DNA from: Diplolepis rosae
Lineage: Eukaryota; Arthropoda; Insecta; Hymenoptera; Diplolepididae
NCBI GenBank assembly: GCA_030998225.1
Contig: JAPYXD010000754.1
Span: forward strand, 7,006,001-7,070,000
DNA: 64,000 bases
Direction of reading: 5' to 3'
Shown here: piece after piece, positions 1-10,300 of the stretch
Layout: each line of letters starts with the position of its first letter
How positions within the stretch are numbered: the stretch's first letter is position 1
Program-made: the position numbers and the translations under genes
The notes under the pieces: model-generated
What the model was told of the DNA's origin: nothing
The model's input: the letters and a program-made list of their open reading frames with translations, nothing else
The model's database searches: none

Positions 1-268
1 TGCTAGATGATGAAAATCGATTCACTAGTTTTTTTATTATCACTTACGCAATTTTAAAAAACATGGTTTCGAGAAAAGGCCGTTTAAAGTTTGTGGTCAA
101 GAGAAAAAGAACTTACTAAAGGGAGATGTTCAATCAGCATCTCTTCCACAATTTTGAGAATTAGCTTTTGAAACTTTGACATGATATTCTTAGGCGATAT
201 ATCTATCGATTAAAACAATAAAAAAAAAATCGATTTTTTGAAGTGTCTAAAGGTACTTCCCCCCTTAA
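1..268. repeat. Partial TTAA-flanked repeat, end of a piggyBac-like MITE
   Basis: The end reads GGTACTTCCCCCCTTAA, close to the right end of the complete element at 13628-14322 (GGTATCTCCCCCCTTAA). The interior is A+T rich and only loosely similar. The left part lies outside the window. Confidence 0.5.
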
Positions 269-270
269 AT

Positions 271-1012
271 GTGATGATTTCGACACGAAGGACAAAGAAC
301 GTCCAGGCCATCCGGAAAAGATCGAGGATGAAGAATTGGAGACGTTACTCGATGCAAGCCCATGTCAAACGCAAGATGAACTGGCAGAATCATTCGGAGT
401 TGATCGTTCAACCATTGTGTAGCTCAGTTGGTTAGAGCAGTCGACCGGCAATCGAAAGACCCGGGCTCGAATACTGGCACAGTCGAAAGCGTCCTTTTTT
501 CATAGAAAGATTTTGAATTATTTGAAAATTTTGAAAAAATTATTTGAATTTTGAAAAACTTGAAATTGTCTGCATGGGCACCTGTCAGTAAAGTATCCTA
601 TCCGATACCGAGACTTGTGTCCTGATAAAGTGGACAGTGACATTTCAACTTTACCATAAAAATTGTAAAATTATTAAATGCCGAAACACAATATAACGAG
701 GTCTGTCAGTGGAGAAGGGGATGTCGGACGCCGGTATAGCTCAATTGGTTAGAGCATTCCACCGGCAATCCAAAGACCTGGGCTCGAATCCTGGCACAGT
801 CGAAAGCGTCTCTTTTTCCACAGGAAGATTTTTAATTAATTGAAAATCATTTCTAGACGCTTACATGCACTGGGAATGATCCAAAAGCAAGGAAATTGGG
901 TGCCGTACGAGTTGAAGCCGAAAAATGTCGATTTTGCAGCATTCAACGGTCGGCCCAATGTTGCAAAACCGGTGAAAACCCACTTGGCAAAAAATATTTT
1001 AATAAATTATTT
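271..1012 (+). pseudogene. Dead mariner-like transposase, split by SINEs and internally deleted
   Basis: Bases 271-418 encode a mariner HTH segment (ERPGHPEKIEDEEL, then CQTQDELAESFGVDRSTI). The next part of the same protein resumes at about 849 (SRRLHALGMIQKQGNWVPY, ELKPK) and then jumps straight to a piece of the catalytic region (NGRPNVAKPVKTHL, normally about 150 residues further on). The 430 bases between 418 and 849 are two SINE copies. The HTH type differs from the element at 36031, so this is another mariner lineage. No full catalytic core remains. Confidence 0.8.
414..848 (+). repeat. Two tRNA-derived SINE copies in tandem, inserted in the mariner relic
   Basis: Both units have a tRNA-like head with an A box (TAGCTCAGTTGG; TAGCTCAATTGG) and a B box (GGCTCGAATCC, or one mismatch), followed by GTCGAAAGCGTC and a T-rich stretch. 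Unit 1 starts near 414 and runs to about 660 through the SINE body; unit 2 has the leader GTGGAGAAGGGGATGTCGGA near 711 and stops soon after the head. AACCATT before and AATCATT after the pair may be the target duplication. Confidence 0.75.
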
Positions 1013-1853
1013 AAAACTGAATGCTCAACATGGATTTATTTGATGTTCTCTATTGAGCTCCACAAAAGAATAGTATTGATACATATTATCTGATAGAGTA
1101 GTAGAAAATATTAATAGTACTTTAACTGCGGAATTCGACCAAGAAAATGTAATAAATTAATTTTATATATTTGAGATAAATGAAGTTGGATAAATGAACA
1201 CAATTCTTGGAAATACAGTTTTAATTTAGGAATGATAATAATCAAATTTCGTTGTGTTTTATATTTAAAAAATGACATTTAAAAATTGGATATGAATTTT
1301 TTTAAAGTAGAAGCTGTAAAATTAACGTCAAGTAAAACAATATAATATGTTTACTTTTTGTAGCTATTGTGTCACTTACGAAAATCTAACTTGTATGTAT
1401 ATGAATGAGTTTAACCATTTCATACTTAAAAATTGACTCCAATTCTTCCACAAGCGGTCAATAAAGTAGTATTCTCCATTTAATCTATGTTTTAAGTGAT
1501 CTATTCAAATATTTGTTGTTAGAATATTCCATCCAATATGACATTTCATGTTTAGGTTATGCTGCACATGCTGTTTTTTTACAACATAATTCATATTGTT
1601 AATGGTATTATTAGTGCACAATTCAGTTCCATTAATTCATTTCACTCGTGGTAAATGATTTTTAAAGTATTAGAATAGTAATACAATTGTCATTTCAAAA
1701 ATTTGAATCGAGGGGGGCTCAAGATGTTACGAATAATTACGATCCTGAACCTCTCGCACGAATGCATTTGCCTTTCGTGTCAGAAATGAGACCACGTGAT
1801 ACCACTGTCTGAGTGGGAATATGCTTAGACAGGCAGAGGGTTAAAGTACAGTC
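1013..1853. other. Intergenic, nothing recognised
   Basis: A+T-rich sequence without a coding frame that resembles a protein, no clear repeat and no RNA gene. Confidence 0.6.
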
Positions 1854-2068
1854 AAGACTCGCTTATTGCAAGGCTCCGAAACGAGCGAGACTCGTTTATT
1901 GCAAGACGAGAGGCGCTTCCGCCACGGCAAGTATCGGTAAGGTTGGTTTTCAGAGCCAGCAGTGGACATACGGTGGATATACAGTTGCATATACGGCAAA
2001 GGTGGGGGTTAGGGGAACGCTCGGGTCTTGCAATAGACGAGTCTCGCGCCCTGCAATAAACGAGTCTT
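1854..2068. repeat. G+C-rich inverted-repeat element with doubled end motif
   Basis: The motif GACTCG(C/T)TTATTGCAAG occurs twice at the left end (1856 and 1889) and twice in reverse complement at the right end (about 2023 and 2051). The body is much richer in G+C than its surroundings. Size and layout suit a MITE with duplicated terminal repeats. No protein is encoded. Confidence 0.6.
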
Positions 2069-2695
2069 AAGTGTAGTTCCATAAATTTTCCTGAAATATT
2101 TTTTTCGGTTTAGAATTCAGTCACCGATTCAAATTAGCTTACGAAATAATTGGAATAATGAGGGGGCGGTAATTTTTATCAATAAATCAGTTTTGTTCCG
2201 ATCAGATATTCACCAACTCTAAAAAATGATCAAAATTATGTTACGTCTCAAACAGTTTTGAATACAAAAGGCACAATGGGTAGAATATTTTCCTCTGAGA
2301 GTTTATGTTACTGCTTTGATTGGTCACTGCTTTCGTCGTAACAAACATATATTTCAAGATTAGAGCCAGATTGCTCTACTGGTTATTTCATAAAGCAGCA
2401 ATTAAGGATTCCTGGAATTCAACTACATGTATACGTGACATGCGGTGGTTTGAACTTTCCTGACACTTGCAGTATTTTCTTAAAACATTCTCTTTTGCAA
2501 TGACTAACTCTCAAATTTGCTTATTGTGCACGCAAAAAATATTATTAAGTCAATGTAATATTGATTCGACTATTTCGACAGCTGGAATATATTTTAATTG
2601 TTTCAGTTAACCAAAATATTTCAAACTTTCGAAGTTTTGGGATGAGCACAATAAAGTCGGTAACGATAAACGGAAACTCAAAGAGTGTATGTATT
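2069..2695. other. Intergenic, nothing recognised
   Basis: A+T-rich, no gene-like frame and no clear repeat seen. Confidence 0.55.
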
Positions 2696-2744
2696 TTTCT
2701 AATTGTATTGGTGTTTTTCTAACGTATGGGGAATACTTTTTGAA

Positions 2745-2856
2745 AAAATTTTCTGTGAAAAAAGGAACGCTTCCACTTCGGTGGGTATCGAGCCCAGGAC
2801 CTTTCGATTGCCGGTCGAATGCTCTATCATCTGAGCTACGGAGGTTCCACACAACT
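2745..2856 (-). repeat. tRNA-derived SINE head, minus strand
   Basis: On the minus strand the sequence reads CCGTAGCTCAGATGATAGAG, then CGACCGGCAATCGAAAGG and a B box GGCTCGATACC, followed by GAAGCGTTCCTTTTTTCACAG. It shares head and downstream sequence with the copies at 414-848 and 22063-22380 but is more diverged. It is called a SINE rather than a tRNA gene for that reason. Confidence 0.6.
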
Positions 2857-3234
2857 TTTCTCACAGAATCTATTTACGCCTATTTGGCTACGGATATATC
2901 ATGAACTATTTACTAATTTTTCCAAATCATTTCAGGCATGTGTTATAAAATAGTATATTGTGTAACAAATGAGAGAAGTATACGCGATTAAAGACAAGTA
3001 GGAAGTTTGCACGATTTCCTTATGTTTCATACGATATTTTTTATAACAAATGTAAAAAATATGTCACTTACCGAGCATGTAAAGCGTGCAGCATATTTTT
3101 ATTAATTATTCAAAACAAATAACACTTTTTTGACAATGCTACACTGTCTTTTGTAATTTATGTTCCATTTGTGGAACCAGTAATTGTCAGCTGGCAGTCT
3201 TGAACCAGAATTGAGCAAGTCAACAAATTATCTA

Positions 3235-3680
3235 CCAATACTTCTACATGAAAAAAATCTCTTTCGAATTTCGTATGAGGTGCAGATACAATTTTCGCAC
3301 GCGACTTTTCATGTGATATATTGGTATAAAAGATTTACCATTTTTTGATAAAATCATACGATTATAGTATAGCAGCGTTATATCCCAAAATCGTAAATGT
3401 GTATACGAAATTCGCACAGAATTGCGTATACTATTATATAAACGCAACTTCAGTGTTTTACCAAGAAAGCACACCACTCTGCTTGCGAAAAACGCACGGC
3501 ACCCGTACTCTCTCGGTATGGCCAAGTCGGTTTGACAATGTATTCCAATACTTGGCCATACCGAAAGAGTACGGGTGCCGTGCGTTTTTCGCAAACAGAT
3601 TGGGGTGTTTTCTTAAATTCAGATTTGTGCGAAATTCAGAAGAGATGTTTTTCGGTGTATCAATACTAATTCAGAGCTTG
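3235..3680. repeat. Foldback element with 45-bp near-perfect hairpin core
   Basis: Core arms 3483-3527 and 3550-3594 are reverse complements with a single mismatch and a 22-nt loop. Weaker complementarity continues outward to about 3240 and 3675 (CTCTTTCGAATTTCG against CTCTTCTGAATTTCG). Overlapping frames on both strands here are a by-product of the palindrome. Confidence 0.7.
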
Positions 3681-4213
3681 TAAAATTACTTTCCCATTAT
3701 TGGATAAATATTTTTAGCCAAACATTTGCGCAGTATTGGCAGATAAACTTCAGAAATAACATGATCATCTCGAGTTTATTAGATCAATATTGGTAGACAT
3801 TTTTTAATATATGTAGCTATTTATCTACGCTTATGACACAAAAGTAAAACAAAAAGTTAAAAAATACAACTTTGATTAAATTTAAATCTTGAAAATATGA
3901 TTCAGACATTGAATATATAAAATAAGTTGTGTAACATGAGACATGCGTGTCCTTAAGTTTTTACTCAAAAGTCACTCTAACCCATCATCAGTGCACGTGC
4001 GGCCAGTGTGCTTATGTTAAGACTTAAAGACGGTGCATATATACGTGCATGAAGTGAGATGGTCCAAGCTCTTGATTGTCCCATACTTATATATGGGTGA
4101 GTAAACGCCTTTGTGTTGTACTATGTAGAGTTTCCCCACCAAAGCACGCTTTCTTGCAGTTTCGTATTTTATAGGGACTGTAAGGGCGCCAATGCATGGA
4201 AAAGTACACGTGA
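3681..4213. other. Intergenic, nothing recognised
   Basis: A+T-rich sequence with no credible gene or repeat. Confidence 0.5.
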
Positions 4214-4580
4214 TTAAGTCCATCGATCAATCCAACCACGTGACTAAATTATACATTTATTTGTTCATGTAAGATAACTTTTTTAATTTAAAAAGTATCT
4301 TTCTCAAAATTTAGGAAATGTAACAAAAGACAATAAAACACGTCTGTTAACCTCTTTTTAGTAAAAATTTTGAAAAAAAATTCGAAAACTTATCGACAAT
4401 CACAGTTAACTGTAAAATTTTTCGCAAAATTTCCACTTCAACGAAGTTGACCGACGGTCTTGATCGTTTTCTGTTGTATTTTCCACATTTCCGGGGAGAC
4501 ATTTTGTAAAATAAAAAAGTTATCTTACACAAATTTTCACAAGAATATAGTCACGTGATCTATTTGATCCATGGCCTTAA
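4214..4580. repeat. TTAA-ended MITE carrying CACGTGA near both ends
   Basis: Starts TTAAGTCCATCGATCAATCC, ends GATCCATGGCCTTAA, with CCACGTGACTAAATT and its counterpart GTCACGTGATC inside. Same family as 51417-51685 and the partial copies near 21425-21672 and 45895-46060. Arms of about 60 bp pair imperfectly. Confidence 0.75.
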
Positions 4581-4804
4581 CATAAGAATCAATGAAAAGT
4601 TTTTAAACCTTAACTCTATCCAAAAATTGATGATAGTCAAAAAAAATTTCGACAACTAATTATTCCCGTGTAGATTTTTAATGCGAAAAATGTCCAGTAC
4701 ACTATTAAGAATAATCATAATCACACCTTGATTTTCCCTGAATTCCTAATATTTCTTGGAAATGTCATAATGAAATGAAACATATTTATATACTTTAATA
4801 ATGA

Positions 4805-5275
4805 ACTGGACTTATATTGACCCTCAGTATTAATATAAAATATTATTGATGTTTTTAGTTGACTTTAGGGTCCAGAACAAATGTAACTCAACGTTTTATA
4901 TTTTCAAACATTTCGACGATTTTTAGACATTTTTACTCCGTAATAATTACTCTCAATTTCTTCTCAACATTTACAAATGTATATATAATCTTTCTTAGGG
5001 TAGATATATTTTTCTATACAGTTTTTATTAGTGAATTTAGTTATTTACACCAATTGTTTAGTTTCACACGTGCAATTTATTCATATCGTTTGTTACAACC
5101 ATGTTTATCCGTCACACGTGCAATTTTTCAAGTTTCTTCCTTTTGTTTTTTTATAGAAATAAATTCTCATTAATGAGGACTCCAATCTGTCGAAACGTTT
5201 GAAAATATAAAACCTTGAGTTACAATTTTTCTGAACCCTAAAGCCAACTGAGATCGCCAACAATATATTATATAC
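4805..5275. repeat. Inverted-repeat MITE, TTTAGGGTCCAGAA family
   Basis: The left arm has GTTGACTTTAGGGTCCAGAA then AACGTTTTATATTTTC; the right arm carries the complement with TCTGAACCCTAAAGCCAAC. Outside lies TATATTGACCCTCA. Same family as 12444-12884 and the partial right arm at 14545-14625. Confidence 0.65.
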
Positions 5276-5489
5276 TTTCATAAAAAAATTCAGAAGTTAG
5301 AATATTTAGAAGAGAAATAACAAAGAAACAAATAAAATTGGTTTCAATAATAATTCTAAATCAGATTTTATCGATTATTTTATTAACAAGTATTCTAGTT
5401 CCAAGATAAAATAATAAAAGTACAACCATAAAATTGAATTTTCCCTTCAAGAAATGTATCCATTTGCGAATGTTGAAAAAATATTCAGA

Positions 5490-6065
5490 TTGACTGATTA
5501 AAAAGTGATTACACATAATTTCAAGTGACTTAAGAAGGATTTCAGACTAGAGTTAAGTGATTGCGAATGATTTATTCGTAGTAATGAAAGTAATTAGAAG
5601 TGACAGCATGTGATTAAAGGCAACTAGTGTGACTGCAGATATGAAAATCAGCCCCACCGATTTCAGGTGACTAAAAATAACGACGAATAATTTAAATGTG
5701 ATTCAAGATGATTACGAGTGATTATAATATTTTAACAACTACTTTTACTTCAATTTGCAATTCATATCATTATTCAGTAATCATTTGCCATTACTGTAGA
5801 ATCAAATTCAGTCACTTGCAATCCATTTTTATTACTTTTCTGACATCTTGTGACTGAAACGATTATAGTAATTGCATCAGTTATAAAAAATATGTTGCAT
5901 ATGATTAAAAAATAATTTTAATTTATTATAAGTGATTTCAAGTAACTACAGATGAATCTAGAATAATTTCAGATGATTGGAAAGTAGTTTGGAAATAATG
6001 ATAAATATTAAAAGTGACTGAAAATTATTTTATAGTGATTTCAAGTGACTGCAGATCATTACAGG
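5490..6065. repeat. Degenerate repeat of AGTGATT/AGTGACT-like words
   Basis: Words such as AAGTGATT, TCAAGTGACT and GATGATTACGAGTGATT recur every 10-25 bases, with some reverse-complement copies (GTCACTTGCAATC, about 5812). No constant period. It looks like an old degraded short-unit repeat. Confidence 0.45.
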
Positions 6066-6079
6066 AGATTTCAAAAAGC

Positions 6080-6404
6080 TACACTCAGAAAAAAGATTTG
6101 ATTGAATCAAAGAAAATTATTTGTTTGAATCAAATAAATTTCTGCCTTAAATCAAACAAATTATATCTTTGACCATATATCAATGCATTAATTTCTTTGT
6201 TTTGAAGAAAAATTAATTTGATCCAAACAAATATTTATTTGTTTCAAAGATATTTTGTTTGAATCAAACAAATTTTATTTCATTTAAACAAATCATTTCT
6301 TTAAATCAAAGAAAGTCGTTCAAACAAATCATTTCTTTAAATCAAAGAAAGTCGTTCAAACAAATCATTTTCTTTGATTGAATCAAATCTTTTTTCTGAG
6401 TGTA
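6080..6404. mobile_element. MITE with ~38-bp inverted ends (TACACTCAGAAAAAAG)
   Basis: Ends TACACTCAGAAAAAAGATTT and its complement, with one or two mismatches over 38 bp. The interior is built from AATCAAA/TTTGATT words and includes a 36-bp unit repeated in tandem (about 6294-6370). No coding capacity. Confidence 0.8.
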
Positions 6405-7375
6405 TGGCTAAATGCAGAGTATTGTTGGCATCCCTCCCCCCAAACCAGTTCTTGACTCCCACAAAAGGAAGTCATAGAGCCGTTCCTGATGGAGCTCCGA
6501 GTAGGCGCGGGGTTGCGCGGCAGTTCAGGATCTGAGATTCCAAAGTGAGTTTAGTTCGACTCCCGCTCGCTTTCGAGAGGGTCGTCATGTCGAAGCGTAA
6601 GTTCAGTTCGAAGATCGTCAGGATCAAACAGCACGCTCTCGGACAGAAACTTTAAAAAATTTATCCGAATTTTAAAATTCACATATCGCCGTATCAATCC
6701 GCTAGAACGCGTTAGTTCATATTTAAAGACCTACGCTTTTCTCGAATCATCGCGTACAAAGGGGATTCGCAAGATAACTGTATGCGCAGTTATTTAACTG
6801 CTTCATACACTTGCTAGATCCCTTAAGGCTTGAAATCTTACATATCAATATACAAAAATTTTATTTTTCCGGAAAGTGAATCTAAATCCACGATTTTATA
6901 TTTTGTAAACAGTAATTTCGAAATTCCTGTGCTTATATCTCTGGACACCTGTTAAGAAATTCGTTTCATAAATCAACAAATAAGTAATATACGTTCTTGG
7001 GAATAACGTTTAGTTTACGAATGGATATTATTGAAACTACTATAATAGTGTGTGTGTGTAAGTGTGATGAAAAGTGAATTTTATTTTACTCCCAAAACTA
7101 TTCTCTGACTGATTTTCGGAGTAATTTTTCGAAAGTCCTTCAGAAGAACAACAAGTATTCCATTTGATCAACAAGCTGCTACACTTGACTTTTTTGGACT
7201 TCTTGGAGAGAATTGCATTGAAGGTGGAAGAGAAATTGGCGACGGAAGTGAGGCAATTAAGAAAAAAATATAGAATGAAGAAGTGAGGTGAGTTCGTGGA
7301 GCAACGCGAATCAACTCACACGATTCGAAAGAGAGAAGAAACCGAAGTCGAAGGAAGGAAAGAGGCGATTGGAAG
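6405..7375 (+). promoter_or_regulatory. Upstream region of the meteorin gene; possible non-coding first exon
   Basis: Bases 6420-6660 are clearly richer in G+C than the surroundings. They contain TTCAGTTCG words (initiator-like) and a strong donor AAGC/GTAAGT at 6597. A pyrimidine-AG acceptor exists at 7142-7143. A spliced 5' UTR is possible, but transcription of this stretch is not shown. A 22-codon frame at 6587-6655 crosses the donor. Confidence 0.35.
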
Positions 7376-10300
7376 ATGAAGAGCTTGCTGTTTCCATCAG
7401 CCTTGATCTTCGTCGCGGTGTCTACGGTCCTCCTTTTAGCCACGACAGTGTCGACGGCCCCGACAAACACACACATAACTGTACCTCCAGGAGATCAATG
7501 CGACTGGACCGGAAGGTCAGTACTCGTCTCTTCTTTTCATCGCGATTACTTCCACTTCACCAATTAATTCCCCCTTTCTCGATTTTAATCGCGTTCCCCG
7601 AGACCTTCCGAATAGCGATATGATGTGTGCTTCTACCCGAACATTATAGGTGCATAAAAGATTCTGAAATCTCCGTTTCAAACCTCTTACAAAAAAGGCA
7701 ACCCGTTCTTTATCGTCGATTTTATGGAGAAGAAAGTTTAAACTGCAGAATTATGTCTTTTTATCCTCACGTCAAATTAAAAATTGACCTTTCAAATTTT
7801 ACCCGACAGAAATTCCAAGCTCATTTCAAACATAAAATTGCAATAAATTTCTCAAATATTTTTAATTTTCTAATCATAAGAAAATACAAGATCCATATTT
7901 TAAGATGTAAATACTAAAAAAGTTGAAAAAATTCTTTTTTCACATTTTTTCCTTTTCAGTGTGAATAATTTATCTGTACAATTTTTCGATTTTACTCGGA
8001 ATTCCAAATTCTGACACAAATATTGGCAAATACATCCCTAAGATTTAGATGATTGATATTCTAAAACGTAATTTAATATTACAACACCACTCTACTGAAA
8101 ATTATGAATTACTACACTGGGAAAAAAATGCTATTGAATCTATAACATTTTTTCCAGAAACACTGTATATCATTCATTCAATTCATTATGATAAATAATT
8201 TATAGCATATTTATTGATTCGTATAGTATATTTTTATTGATCAATAATATACATGCTTTTGGCAGAAATGCTATAGATTCAATAGCATTTTTTTCTTATT
8301 GTAGTAAAATCCTACTATAATTACGTGTGATTAGTTTCGTATGTAACACGTTCATGCGTTTTTTTTCTTTTATTGCATACATAAAGTACTGGGTAGAACA
8401 TGTTTTCGATTAATTTTTAGCTACGTGTTATTTTATTGCAATCTACATTTAACTCTACCAGACCAATATTGAGGATTAATTATCATATCAATCCATATTA
8501 TAAAGCAAGTTGTTAGTACTAGTCAATTTCACGGTGAGACAGTTGCGACATGTTCTCGTGTCTTATTTGCTGTTTCCAGCGCCTTTCACTCGACTTAAGA
8601 GTACAATATTAATGACAATAATGTATCCAAAGTATATACATAGATATTTTAACTCCAGAAATGATTGCACAATGTAGAACCTCAACAAATATTACTTTCT
8701 ATATCCTCATTCCAAAAGCATTTTAAAGTAATTGAAACTTCTTTAATCTGTTTTTATTGGTCTAGAGAATCAACCCGCTACTGATGTCTTCCTGCAACCT
8801 TGTAAAAAATCATTGCTTACTACAGACATATTCCAACTTTTCTCAGATTACTAGCCTTTGTGCTGACCGTCAATTATGTCGGCAAAATACAAAAAAATAA
8901 ACATTGCGATTTTCTAAGACGGGTTCAACTTTCTTAATTACAGGAAATTTTATTTTTACGTCAATAAAATTCTTTGTTTTCTAATGGGAAACACCAGTTT
9001 TATTGAAATATAAATCTGATTTAATTTTACGATTTCGATGGACGATTAAAATTATCTTTTAAAGATTAAATTAATTTGTCATCAAGTAATAATCTTTAAT
9101 TATCAAGCATACAGCCCGCATCATTTAAAGTTACAGATTTATAATTTAATCAAAGCATTATAACAGTACATTAATCATATAGAAACTGATATTAATAATA
9201 TCAGTGAACCGTTAATTACGATACGACATAATCAATTTATACGTCTACTCCAATCTATTTCAGTCAGTGAAGGATTAACTGCACCTAATACGAACAAATT
9301 ATTTTTAAGTAATTTTGTTCTCCGTTTCTAATGATGCACTCAGAAATGATCATTATTATTTAGTTAATCCAACCAAAATTTAGTTGGACCATCCAAAGAA
9401 TTTACTCATAAAGCAGACTAAATTCTTGGCTACTTCAACCAAAGAATTTGTTACATCCAACTAAAGATTGTTTGGATACAATTTAGTTAGGTCAAACAAA
9501 GATGTTGGTTTACTTTACAAAGTGGTTTGGACAGATACAGTCGATTTTTCATTCTGAATTTAATTCTAGTAAAATGAACTTAAAAAACTAGTAAAATCAA
9601 CTAAATTTTTCGGTCAAATTAATAAAAAAATAGGATTCTTGGTAGCCAAATGGTTATTCTTAACAATTTTTCGATATACATAAGAAATATTTATAGAAAT
9701 AATTCTTTATGATAAAATATGTTTTCCCAATATGAATATTTTTTATATTCCTGCTAAATTAATTCCATATACGCTAAGAATACTAATAAACATTAAATAA
9801 GTCTTAAAATCTTGACACAACTCATAAATGTCATATTTATGAATCTTCTTCGGTTGAAAAAAATGTTGAAACAAGTTTTCTGGATATGATGTATTGAATT
9901 AATTCATACGAATAATAATCCATTCACTGCCTCGCAAAACTAAACGTAATACATGAGATAAAAACCCAAGCCTGAGTCGATTTCAATTTATCGACTTCTT
10001 AATGTATTTAGTTTGAACGAAAATAAAATGGAATCCTGAGCAAAATCGATTTAAAAAGGCGGTATAATTTAATAACCGAGAAAAAAAAGTGGACTTTATC
10101 AAAATATGAAGCGGTCATACGACTCGAAAACCGGTTTACTCTCAGTGACAGAAGAGAACAACCCTCCTCTTCCTTCCCGTTCTCATTACCATCTCCTTCA
10201 AAATAAATATCCACTACATAATATATGCGTACATGTACATAAACAACCGTGTGTCAAATTATCATAAAATGTACTGAGGGATACCATAGCAAGTCGATAG

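Noticed and set aside
733..805. tRNA gene with A and B boxes
   Set aside because: The same head with identical downstream body recurs several times in this window, the anticodon arm pairs poorly and the base before the anticodon is C instead of T. SINE head fits better.
3244..3683. Two overlapping frames of 112-116 codons on opposite strands
   Set aside because: They exist because the hairpin arms read open in both directions; the shared stretch is the palindrome itself.
6288..6370. CRISPR-like short repeats
   Set aside because: Only two 36-bp tandem copies without spacers, inside a MITE of a eukaryotic genome.
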